This document shows positions 7,152 through 12,688 of a stretch of DNA of 12,688 bases, piece after piece. Made by a program: the position numbers and the translations under genes. Position 1 is the stretch's first letter. Each line of letters starts with the position of its first letter. Source of the DNA: an uncultured Prevotellaceae bacterium (GTDB lineage: Bacteria > Bacteroidota > Bacteroidia > Bacteroidales > Bacteroidaceae). The notes under the pieces were generated by a model. It ran no database searches. It saw only the letters and a program-made list of their open reading frames with translations, and was not told where the DNA came from. Location: contig CAMYYX010000047.1 of the NCBI GenBank assembly GCA_947303695.1, positions 1 to 12,688 on the forward strand, read 5' to 3'.

Positions 7152-8111
7152 TCAAATCACCTTGCTTATCTGATAGTTGTTTCGCTCAACAGAGTTGCGA
7201 CTGATCATGTCGCCCAGGAATCCGGTAAGGAATAGCTGGGTGCCAATCAGCATTGTTGTGAGTGAAATATAAAAATATGGAGAGTCTGTTACCAGTCCCG
7301 GATTATTTCCGTTATACAGGCAAATCAGCTTGTAGGCTCCTACTACGATGGCTGCAATGAAACCGATGAGGAACATGATGCTTCCTAGGAATCCGAACAC
7401 ATGCATAGGTTTGCGTCCAAAGGTGCTGATGAACCACAGCGACATCAGGTCGAGATAACCGTTCACGAAGCGGTTCCAACCCATGAACTTCGATACTCCA
7501 TGTTGACGTGCCTGATGATGTACAGGTTTTTCGCCAATTTTGCTGAACCCTGCATTCTTTGCCAGATATGGAATGTAACGATGCATCTCACCATACACCT
7601 CGATGCTCTTGATGACATCTTTCCTGTATGCTTTCAGTCCGCAGTTGAAGTCGTGCAGGTTGTGGATGCCGCTCACTTTTCGGGCGGTCGCATTGAACAG
7701 TTTCGTTGGAATGGTCTTCGACAAAGGATCTCCTTTACGACGGTTCATCTTGTAGCCGCTCACCAGATCGTAACCCTCTACGGTAATCATCTGATAGAGT
7801 TCTGGAATCTCGTCAGGACTATCCTGAAGATCGGCATCCATCGTGATTACGACATCACCTTCTGCCTTCTCGAATCCGCAGAACAAAGCAGGGCTCTTTC
7901 CATAGTTACGACGGAACTTGATGCCATGCACTTCTGGATATTGCTCAGCTAACTGTTCGATGACATCCCATGAATGGTCGGTCGACCCATCATTACAGAA
8001 GATGATTTCATAGCTGAAATTATGTTCGTCCATCACACGTTTGATCCATGCGTGAAGTTCCGCAATTGATTCCTCTTCATTATACAGAGGCACTACAACT
8101 GATATGTCCAT
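7152..8111 (-). CDS. Membrane-anchored GT2 glycosyltransferase (DPM1/GtrB-like)
   Basis: Probably moves a sugar from a nucleotide donor to polyprenyl phosphate or another lipid acceptor at the inner face of the cytoplasmic membrane. The 319-residue protein opens with the GT-A fold start (MDISVVVPLYNEEESI) and the donor-binding CNDGSTDHSW at 39-48. The metal-binding DADLQD is at 92-97, followed by YDLVSGYKMNRRKGD and the acceptor-side DFNCGLKAYRKD (154-165). Two C-terminal membrane segments at about 237-262 and 278-302 give the usual layout of the polyprenol-phosphate glycosyltransferase group. It starts 14 nt after the DUF4199 gene, an arrangement I have seen repeatedly in Bacteroidota, and ends 2 nt before the lipoprotein start. 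Sugar and acceptor cannot be read from the sequence. Confidence 0.92.
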   Translation of the reverse strand: MDISVVVPLYNEEESIAELHAWIKRVMDEHNFSYEIIFCNDGSTDHSWDVIEQLAEQYPEVHGIKFRRNYGKSPALFCGFEKAEGDVVITMDADLQDSPDEIPELYQMITVEGYDLVSGYKMNRRKGDPLSKTIPTKLFNATARKVSGIHNLHDFNCGLKAYRKDVIKSIEVYGEMHRYIPYLAKNAGFSKIGEKPVHHQARQHGVSKFMGWNRFVNGYLDLMSLWFISTFGRKPMHVFGFLGSIMFLIGFIAAIVVGAYKLICLYNGNNPGLVTDSPYFYISLTTMLIGTQLFLTGFLGDMISRNSVERNNYQISKVI

Positions 8112-8125
8112 GTGCGAAGTATGTT

Positions 8126-8716
8126 TTATTGATTTTTCTGTGTATTGAATATCTTTTCAAGATTTGGCATGCGACTTTTCCTATGAGCTATAGCAGCTAC
8201 AGGGAGCGAGTAGAGCATCGAAAAGAAGATGTTGTTGACAAACAGGTTGAGCGTAATGTCGAATGGTGTCAGACTTGCAAGTTGCTGCAGTTCTATTCGA
8301 CTTTGCTCAAGGATGTCTGTAGCTCCAATCATCTTGTATTGGGCTTCTGTCTCGGGCGATGACAGGAAACGCATGAAGAAATCGATGGCCTTTCCCTGAT
8401 CGAGATATTGGAAATAGACAAATTCGCCCGCAGCGGTCAATACTGAAGCGTAAAAGAACATCAAGGTAGCAAATATCCAGGCCATACCCCACGATACACG
8501 GTCGCCTGAACGCAGATGCTGCTTATAGCGCCATGCAAGGTAAAGAGGCATCAGCATGGTGATTCCCATCAGTCCCATTGCAAACATCATCGTCAGGATG
8601 TTGCCGCCCGTCATACCACTCATCATGGTACAGAAAGTAGCTATCCATATGATTCCCAGTACTGTTCCGTACTCAATCGCAAAATCTTTTGTCGTCTTAA
8701 ATATTTCTAAATCCAT
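8126..8716 (-). CDS. DUF4199 family integral membrane protein
   Basis: A 196-residue membrane protein with four hydrophobic segments: about 14-32, 38-62, 76-104 and 153-178. A polar, probably extracytoplasmic stretch lies between the third and fourth (about 105-152, including MRFLSSPETEAQ and ILEQSRIELQQLASLTPFD). The first half is rich in methionine and glycine (MMSGMTGGNILTMMFAMGLMG). The layout, the length and the position immediately upstream of a GT2 gene match the Bacteroidota DUF4199 family, whose function is not known. The spacing suggests it works with, or at least is made together with, the glycosyltransferase; that is inference. It starts 26 nt after ruvC with no promoter visible in between. 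Confidence 0.85.
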   Translation of the reverse strand: MDLEIFKTTKDFAIEYGTVLGIIWIATFCTMMSGMTGGNILTMMFAMGLMGITMLMPLYLAWRYKQHLRSGDRVSWGMAWIFATLMFFYASVLTAAGEFVYFQYLDQGKAIDFFMRFLSSPETEAQYKMIGATDILEQSRIELQQLASLTPFDITLNLFVNNIFFSMLYSLPVAAIAHRKSRMPNLEKIFNTQKNQ

Positions 8717-8742
8717 TTCAGTTTTCTCGTTTCAAACTGCCG

Positions 8743-9327
8743 TTATTTCTTCTTTTTCTCTCTTTCTAATTTCGCCACATAATCCTTCCAAGTGGTTTTC
8801 GTCCCAGTGCTTTCTGGTCTTCCCATCTGGATGAAATGACAATAAGCCGCAGCTAATGCGTCTGTCGCATCGAGTTGAATGTGCATAATCTCATCGCTGA
8901 TGTTCAGCATCCTTTGCAACATCGCAGCAACTTGTTCCTTCGATGCTGCACCATTGCCTGTAATGGCCATCTTGATGCGTTTTGGCTCGTATTCGCTGAT
9001 GGGGATGTCGCGCAGGATGGCGGCACAAATGGCTACTCCCTGCGCTCGTCCCAGTTTCAGCATACTTTGTACGTTCTTTCCGTAGAACGGTGCTTCGATG
9101 GCTACTTCGTCAGGATGGTACGAGTCGATGATGCTTGTCACCCGTTCGTGGATCTTGCCCAGTCGCAAGTAATGACTCTCGTACTTCTTCAACTCAATCA
9201 CACCGAAAGCCAACATCTCGGCTTTACTGCCCCTTGTACGAAGGATGGCATATCCCATCAAGTTCGTACCTGGGTCGATGCCCATGATGATTTTCTCCGG
9301 TTGTGATTTCCCTCTGACCGTTACCAT
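8743..9327 (-). CDS. ruvC: Crossover junction endodeoxyribonuclease RuvC
   Basis: Cuts Holliday junctions symmetrically, acting as a dimer with the RuvAB branch-migration complex. The 194 residues include the full active site: Asp18 in IMGIDPG, Glu78 in VAIEAPFYGKN, and Asp153 and Asp156 in QLDATDALAAAYCH. The family motif KLGRAQGVAI at 91-100 is present. It is longer than E. coli RuvC by about 20 residues. About 11 come from an N-terminal extension (MVTVRGKSQPEKI) and the rest from a Lys-rich C-terminus ending EREKKKK. A start at internal Met15 would remove part of the first strand, so the ATG at 9327 is preferred. It begins only 12 nt after the stop of the xylanase gene, with no TAnnTTTG box in the gap, so it is probably transcribed with the xylanase unless a promoter lies inside that gene. 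Confidence 0.97.
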   Translation of the reverse strand: MVTVRGKSQPEKIIMGIDPGTNLMGYAILRTRGSKAEMLAFGVIELKKYESHYLRLGKIHERVTSIIDSYHPDEVAIEAPFYGKNVQSMLKLGRAQGVAICAAILRDIPISEYEPKRIKMAITGNGAASKEQVAAMLQRMLNISDEIMHIQLDATDALAAAYCHFIQMGRPESTGTKTTWKDYVAKLEREKKKK

Positions 9328-9339
9328 TTGGCTCTTTGC

Positions 9340-11991
9340 TTATCTCACGAGTACTTTCTTGCCGTTGATGATATTGATGCCTCGCTGCATTCCGCTCTGA
9401 CGCTGTCCGTTGATGTTGTAGATGGTAGCAGGTTTGCTTTCATCGTTCTCAATACCCTTAACAGCGGTGTCTGTACCGAGGATTTCAATCTTGTCGATAT
9501 TACACTTGTCGCCTGTGATACTGATGCGGATGACCTGCTGTCCTGCTGTCAAAGAGCGGTTGAAGCTGCCTTCAATGACTTTGTAAGTACTTCCTGTCTT
9601 TGGTACTTCTACAGTAGCCAATGAATAAAGGGTGGTACCTCTGAGCCAACTGATGGTGAACTTACCTGTCTCTACCGTTGATGCAACAGTTACCTTGAAG
9701 GTGTACTTACCAGTCTCTGGAACTGTGATAGTGTAGTCGTACCATTCTTTTGCTACCGTGTATCCGATTGCATAACCACCGTTTGCTTTGATGATGTCGG
9801 CACCTTCGTTGTCCTTACGATAGTTAGCTCTTCCTTCGTCTTTCTCGTCTGAGTCGTGGAAGGTGAGACCCTCGCCACCCTTATCGAAGTCTTCTGCCTC
9901 GATGACACAAGGTATTGTCAGTTCCTTAAATGGTATGCGTTTGTTCTTCGTGGTGACGGTTGTTTTAGCAATCATACTTGATTCCTGACCCTCTGTGTTG
10001 ATTGCAAGAGCTGTAATCACACATGTACCTTTGCAAGCAGGGTAAATCTCGGCTGTGTAAGGCGATTCGGTCATGATGGTGTCGAGCACACCGTTTTCAT
10101 ATATCTTCACAGCTGCGATGGTGCTGTTTGTTGAGCTTGCAGTGACTCTGACGGTTACTTTACTACCTACAGTCACATTCGAAGATGGGGTGGCTTTAAC
10201 AGAAACCTTCATGTCGTCATCGAGTTCAACTCGACTGAAATTGATCTTATCGATATGACATTGTCCGCCTGTGATGTTCAGACGAATGCGCTGCTTGCCT
10301 TCCTGCAGAGGAACGAGCAAACGTCCGTTGATGCTCATGAAGTTTCCCCATTCACCCAGCTCGGCACATTGTACAGGAATCTCGTCCGTGAGGTCGACCT
10401 GATCCGAGTAGTTGCTGAGTGTCAGCTTGAATGATGCATTGTATGCTCCAGCTGATGCGATGGCTTCGAATTTGTACAAACCAGCTTCCTTCACATTTAC
10501 TGTGTATTCAACCCATTCGCCTGTCTGGGTGTGACCTACGACATATCCGTCGTCTATCTTCAAGAGATCCACGCCACCTCCGTTAGAACGATAGGTACGA
10601 TCGCCATCGTTACGTGTATCACTATCGTGATAGGTCAGTTTGTCTGCACCTATATCGAAGTCTTCTGCTTCGATGGTGCCAGGCAATTCGATATTATCGT
10701 TGAATGGTCTGCGTGTGCTATTCGTCACGTTGAAGCATGCCAGACGCTCGTATTTGCTGCTGTCTGTACATGTCACAATTGCCTTCAGGTCGTATGTGCC
10801 CTGAGTAGTGGTCTTGTAGTACGAAACATATGGCTCTTCTGTCAATCGTTCATAGAACTTGTTCTTGACATACAGATCTACATGGTCTACAGTCTTTGTG
10901 CGCATCTTCAAACGAACGGTGATAGGAATAGAATCATTCTTAGGCACATTCCATCCTGCTGCTTTCACGTAGAGCGATGCCTCCTTCTTCATATCAGGGA
11001 ATGGACTCTTAGCGGTTTTTGCTTTTTCTGATTCCATGTATTCACGCAACCAGGTCATAGCCAAACGGTCTTTTCCATTCTTGATGATACCAGAGTTGTC
11101 AACCCAGGTAGCTCCGTGAATGTATCCCCAAAGGGTGATACCTGCACAGTAATCGGCTTCCCACATCACAGGGAATATGTTTTTGAATTGGTTTCTCTGC
11201 TGAGTGTCGTCAGCGATATCAATATCCAATTCTGTAATGTACATAGGCATCTTCAACCCATTTTGCAGTTTGTTCATTGCATTTTTCAGGTTAGTTACAC
11301 TGATGTTGGTTACGTCGTGCGACTGACATCCATAGGCATCGATAGGAGCTCCTGCATTACGCAAGGTCTGAACCAGTTTGAGGAAGTTGTCAGTATCGTA
11401 CTGGAAGGTGTTATAGTCGTTGTAGATGAGGATGGCATCCGGCCAACGCTCGTAAGCCAGCTCAAAGGCTTTGACGAGCCAGTCGTAGCCGGTTTCACCT
11501 TCACCACCCAACGATTCTTTCATCATAGGGTTGCCCTGCTGGTGCATACCGATAGCTTCGTTGACTACGTCAATCATCTCAAGCTTTGGGTATTTCTTCT
11601 TGATGGCATCCATCCATGTAACAATGGCATTGTAGCGCTCAGAAGGGGAGAGATTAGACAGCCAGCTAGGATACTGAGCTCCCCAGACGAGACAGTGGAA
11701 CTTGAATGGGAAATGATGATCTTTGGCATAGTTGAATGCGTTGTCGCATCCCCAGTTGAAGCGTCCGCGTGTACCTTCGACTGACGACCATTTCGATTCG
11801 TTCTCGCAGGTAATCTGGTTCCACATGGTGTAGTACTGTGCCACACCTCCTCCGGCTTCTACCTGACCTCTAGTAGTAATGTTTCCCAGGAATTTATCAG
11901 GGTTTTTCGACAGCTGTGCTGATGCTGTCATTGATGTGAGCAACATAATCATTGTGCCCATCATGGCTTTGATTGGTAATAATCGATGCAT
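9340..11991 (-). CDS. Secreted multimodular GH10 endo-beta-1,4-xylanase with two CBM6-like modules
   Basis: Hydrolyses internal beta-1,4 bonds of xylan outside the cytoplasm. From the ATG at 11991 (883 aa): signal peptide 1-25 (MHRLLPIKAMMGTMIMLLTS, then TASA/Q). The GH10 barrel spans about 28-317 with acid/base Glu145 (IDVVNEAIG) and nucleophile Glu254 (YITELDID). An Ig-like module follows at 338-423, CBM6 at 436-587 (PGTIEAEDFDIG to QCHIDKINF), a second Ig-like module at 595-681, and a second CBM6 at 692-838 (PCVIEAEDFDKG to KCNIDKIEIL). A short C-terminal tail at 853-883 (YNINGQRQSGMQRGINIING, then KKVLVR) resembles the terminal tails of Prevotella secreted enzymes, possibly a type IX secretion or anchoring signal. 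The frame stays open to 12105, but the promoter lies at 12032-12062, so starts above about 12025 are excluded. An ATG at 12021 would leave almost no leader. It appears to be first in an eight-gene unit. Confidence 0.95.
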   Translation of the reverse strand: MHRLLPIKAMMGTMIMLLTSMTASAQLSKNPDKFLGNITTRGQVEAGGGVAQYYTMWNQITCENESKWSSVEGTRGRFNWGCDNAFNYAKDHHFPFKFHCLVWGAQYPSWLSNLSPSERYNAIVTWMDAIKKKYPKLEMIDVVNEAIGMHQQGNPMMKESLGGEGETGYDWLVKAFELAYERWPDAILIYNDYNTFQYDTDNFLKLVQTLRNAGAPIDAYGCQSHDVTNISVTNLKNAMNKLQNGLKMPMYITELDIDIADDTQQRNQFKNIFPVMWEADYCAGITLWGYIHGATWVDNSGIIKNGKDRLAMTWLREYMESEKAKTAKSPFPDMKKEASLYVKAAGWNVPKNDSIPITVRLKMRTKTVDHVDLYVKNKFYERLTEEPYVSYYKTTTQGTYDLKAIVTCTDSSKYERLACFNVTNSTRRPFNDNIELPGTIEAEDFDIGADKLTYHDSDTRNDGDRTYRSNGGGVDLLKIDDGYVVGHTQTGEWVEYTVNVKEAGLYKFEAIASAGAYNASFKLTLSNYSDQVDLTDEIPVQCAELGEWGNFMSINGRLLVPLQEGKQRIRLNITGGQCHIDKINFSRVELDDDMKVSVKATPSSNVTVGSKVTVRVTASSTNSTIAAVKIYENGVLDTIMTESPYTAEIYPACKGTCVITALAINTEGQESSMIAKTTVTTKNKRIPFKELTIPCVIEAEDFDKGGEGLTFHDSDEKDEGRANYRKDNEGADIIKANGGYAIGYTVAKEWYDYTITVPETGKYTFKVTVASTVETGKFTISWLRGTTLYSLATVEVPKTGSTYKVIEGSFNRSLTAGQQVIRISITGDKCNIDKIEILGTDTAVKGIENDESKPATIYNINGQRQSGMQRGINIINGKKVLVR

Positions 11992-12031
11992 ATACTTTAT
12001 ATTAATTAATGATAAGTTCATATTTAGTCTG

Positions 12032-12062
12032 CAAAGATAGCAAAAGCCGAGCGAAGTACAAA
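12032..12062 (-). promoter_or_regulatory. Promoter of the xylanase-led gene cluster
   Basis: On the minus strand TTTG (12062-12059), 19 nt, then TATCTTTG (12039-12032) is a full match to the Bacteroidota -33/-7 promoter consensus. Transcription should start near 12025, giving a leader of roughly 35 nt before the ATG at 11991. This site decides the start codon of the xylanase gene. It is the only strong promoter I can find for the eight genes down to apbE. Confidence 0.8.
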
Positions 12063-12081
12063 ATAAATTAAGATTTATTTT
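12060..12081. promoter_or_regulatory. Inverted repeat overlapping the xylanase -33 box
   Basis: AAAATAAAT (12060-12068) and ATTTATTTT (12073-12081) form a perfect 9-bp inverted repeat around TAAG. Its left arm overlaps the -33 TTTG of the xylanase promoter, the place expected for an operator or a class II activator site. The sequence is pure A/T in the arms, so chance or an AT-rich upstream element is also possible. Confidence 0.35.
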
Positions 12082-12300
12082 AATTTCGATATGTTGAACT
12101 GCCATTTACAAGGTGATATTTCATCTTCAACGCAGTTAAAGTTGTAAAAGTTTGAGTTTCATTGGTTAATCGGTTCTTTTGGAGAGGTGATGTGATTTTT
12201 TTTAATTATATTCTGTTGCTGTATGCAATTGTGTGTACATTCCTTTATCAATGTTGTAATTATATAATCTCTTGCTATTTAATGGTTCTGAAGGGAGTCG
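12082..12300. other. AT-rich intergenic stretch with no recognised gene
   Basis: About 220 nt between the xylanase promoter and the palindrome array. I see no coding sequence with a family resemblance, no TAnnTTTG box on either strand and no strong hairpin. It contains runs such as TGATTTTTTTTAATTATATTC and TTGTAATTATATAATCTC, typical of Bacteroidota intergenic DNA. A small RNA cannot be ruled out by eye. Confidence 0.5.
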
Positions 12301-12366
12301 TTTTTGTTCCCCTTAATGGGAATTTTTGTTACCCTTAAGGGCTGCAATATTTTCCCTTAGGGGCTA
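12301..12366. repeat. Three palindromic CCCTTA repeats with exact 22-bp period
   Basis: CCCTTA begins at 12310, 12332 and 12354, a spacing of exactly 22 bp each time. The cores are TTCCCCTTAATGGGAA (14 of 16 symmetric), CCCTTAAGGG (perfect palindrome) and CCCTTAGGGG. Units 1 and 2 also share the leading TTTTTGTT; units 2 and 3 share the trailing GGGCTRCA. Comparing whole 22-mers, unit 1 and unit 2 agree at 17 positions and unit 2 and unit 3 at 14. The period is close to two turns of B-DNA, so the three sites would face the same side of the helix. The palindromes have no loops, so binding of a dimeric protein to DNA is more plausible than RNA hairpins. No function is known to me. Confidence 0.75.
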
Positions 12367-12383
12367 CACATTTTATTATATAT

Positions 12384-12395
12384 AAAGAGCTCTTT
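12384..12395. repeat. Perfect 12-bp palindrome AAAGAGCTCTTT
   Basis: AAAGAGCTCTTT is fully self-complementary, followed on the plus strand by a T-rich run (TTATTTTTCTTTTTG). It lies 18 bp after the last CCCTTA repeat unit. It could be a further protein-binding site. As a terminator it would be poor, because a loop would leave only about four base pairs. Confidence 0.3.
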
Positions 12396-12411
12396 TATTT
12401 TTCTTTTTGTC

Positions 12412-12474
12412 ATGCAAAAGCTGTTTTTCTGTTTTTGTCTCACTAAATACCACCTAAATCGACAAAAAAAGTAA
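12412..12474 (+). CDS. Possible Phe-rich leader peptide upstream of pheS (speculative)
   Basis: A 20-codon ORF beginning MQKLFFCFCLTK has three Phe codons among codons 5-8 and ends at TAA 12472-12474, 56 nt before pheS. Its position and Phe content recall the leader peptide that controls pheST by attenuation in enterobacteria. Against it: the only promoter found for pheS (12505-12512) lies downstream, no TAnnTTTG box lies upstream, no terminator with a T tract follows, and T-rich DNA gives Phe codons by chance. Confidence 0.15.
   Translation: MQKLFFCFCLTKYHLNRQKK
12432..12468. repeat. 8-bp inverted repeat upstream of the pheS promoter
   Basis: TTTTTGTC (12432-12439) is the reverse complement of GACAAAAA (12461-12468), with 21 nt between. 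It lies just upstream of the extended pheS promoter, roughly 50-90 nt before the expected transcription start. It could be a binding site; as an RNA stem it would be weak. The low-complexity arms make chance a real possibility. Confidence 0.25.
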
Positions 12475-12514
12475 ATTGTAAATGGTCAAATTGTAAAATA
12501 TTACTACCTTTGCA
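12470..12514 (+). promoter_or_regulatory. Promoter of pheS, extended type
   Basis: TACCTTTG (12505-12512) matches the -7 consensus TAnnTTTG; transcription should begin near 12519, giving a leader of only about 12 nt. Upstream are two direct copies of AAATTGTAAA (12473-12482 and 12488-12497, 15 bp apart), the second ending 7 nt before the -7 box. The -33 position reads ATGG rather than TTTG. The full 45 bp matches the promoter at 4069-4113 at 37 positions without gaps. Confidence 0.65.
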
Positions 12515-12530
12515 AAAAATTTAACAAAAC

Positions 12531-12688
12531 ATGTTACAAAAGATAGAAGCGTTGCTTGCCGAGATCGACTCGCTCGAGGCAAATAGTGTAGAGGACATCG
12601 AAACTCTCCGTATTAAATATTTAAGCAAGAAAGGAAGCATTCCAGCCCTCATGGCTGACTTCCGCAATGTGCCTGCTGACCAGAAGAA
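12531..12688 (+). CDS. pheS: Phenylalanine--tRNA ligase alpha subunit, N-terminal 52 residues (cut by right edge)
   Basis: PheS forms the alpha2beta2 synthetase that charges tRNA-Phe; the alpha chain carries the catalytic core. Only the N-terminal coiled-coil region that contacts the tRNA is in the window: MLQKIEALLAEIDSLEAN, then DIETLRIKYLSKKGSIPALM and the ADFRNVPADQK segment. The pattern of a heptad-like helix followed by RxKYLSKKGxI is typical of PheS. The ATG at 12531 lies about 12 nt after the expected transcription start and is preceded by AATTTAACAAAAC, with no Shine-Dalgarno sequence, as usual in Bacteroidota. It is the only plus-strand gene here, divergent from the xylanase unit. 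Confidence 0.93.
   Translation, partial: MLQKIEALLAEIDSLEANSVEDIETLRIKYLSKKGSIPALMADFRNVPADQK

Noticed and set aside
11116..11784. 222-codon open frame on the plus strand
   Set aside because: Antisense shadow of the GH10 catalytic domain, which contains both catalytic glutamates in the minus frame.
11992..12105. N-terminal 38-codon extension of the xylanase
   Set aside because: It runs through the promoter (12032-12062) and would place a non-signal sequence before a clear signal peptide.
12301..12366. CRISPR-like array reading of the CCCTTA repeats
   Set aside because: Units are 22 bp in total with no spacers, only three copies, and each core is a short palindrome; nothing like cas genes is nearby.
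12384..12410. Rho-independent terminator from AAAGAGCTCTTT plus T tract
   Set aside because: A hairpin would need a loop taken from the palindrome itself, leaving about four base pairs, and no gene on the plus strand ends just upstream.

Overview
The window looks like chromosomal DNA from a Bacteroidales bacterium, most likely Prevotella or a close relative. The signs are TAnnTTTG-type -7 promoter boxes, absent or weak Shine-Dalgarno sequences, AT-rich leaders, the Bacteroidota families DUF4199, DUF6452-like and DUF6048-like, a secreted GH10 xylanase with tandem CBM6 modules and a Prevotella-style C-terminal tail, and a GH51 arabinofuranosidase. The genus is inferred from gene content only; there is no rRNA here.

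Layout. Almost everything is on the minus strand. From right to left: pheS begins at the right edge on the plus strand (12531 onward, cut). A roughly 0.5 kb divergent intergenic region (12022-12530) separates it from the minus-strand genes. It holds a promoter for each side, an inverted repeat over the xylanase -33 box, three CCCTTA-type palindromes spaced exactly 22 bp apart, and a Phe-rich mini-ORF. Then follow eight tightly packed minus-strand genes (11991 down to 4175) with gaps of 2-26 nt or overlaps: GH10 xylanase, ruvC, DUF4199 membrane protein, GT2 glycosyltransferase, DUF6452-like lipoprotein, DUF6048-like beta-barrel protein, mntP and apbE. Next is a small secreted protein of unknown function with its own promoter and a hairpin terminator (4025-3495), then the radical-SAM protein YgiQ (3476-1677), and last the N-terminal two thirds or so of a GH51 alpha-L-arabinofuranosidase cut by the left edge (1609-1).

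How they work together. GH10 and GH51 are complementary activities on arabinoxylan (backbone cleavage and arabinose removal), but they lie at opposite ends of the window with housekeeping genes between them, and no SusC/SusD pair is visible. The central genes mostly act at the cell envelope: glycolipid-type glycosyl transfer, a lipoprotein, an outer-membrane barrel, Mn2+ efflux and periplasmic flavinylation. RuvC (Holliday junction resolution) lies 12 nt downstream of the xylanase, so a polysaccharide-degradation gene and a DNA-repair gene probably share a transcript.

Most unusual items: the 22-bp-phased palindrome array; a 45-bp extended promoter shared, without gaps, by pheS and the unrelated secreted-protein gene; the xylanase-ruvC junction; and a hairpin terminator that contains the first possible ygiQ start codon and so argues for an internal start. 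No CRISPR array, transposon, tRNA or rRNA was seen, and no clearly new defence or mobile system is present.
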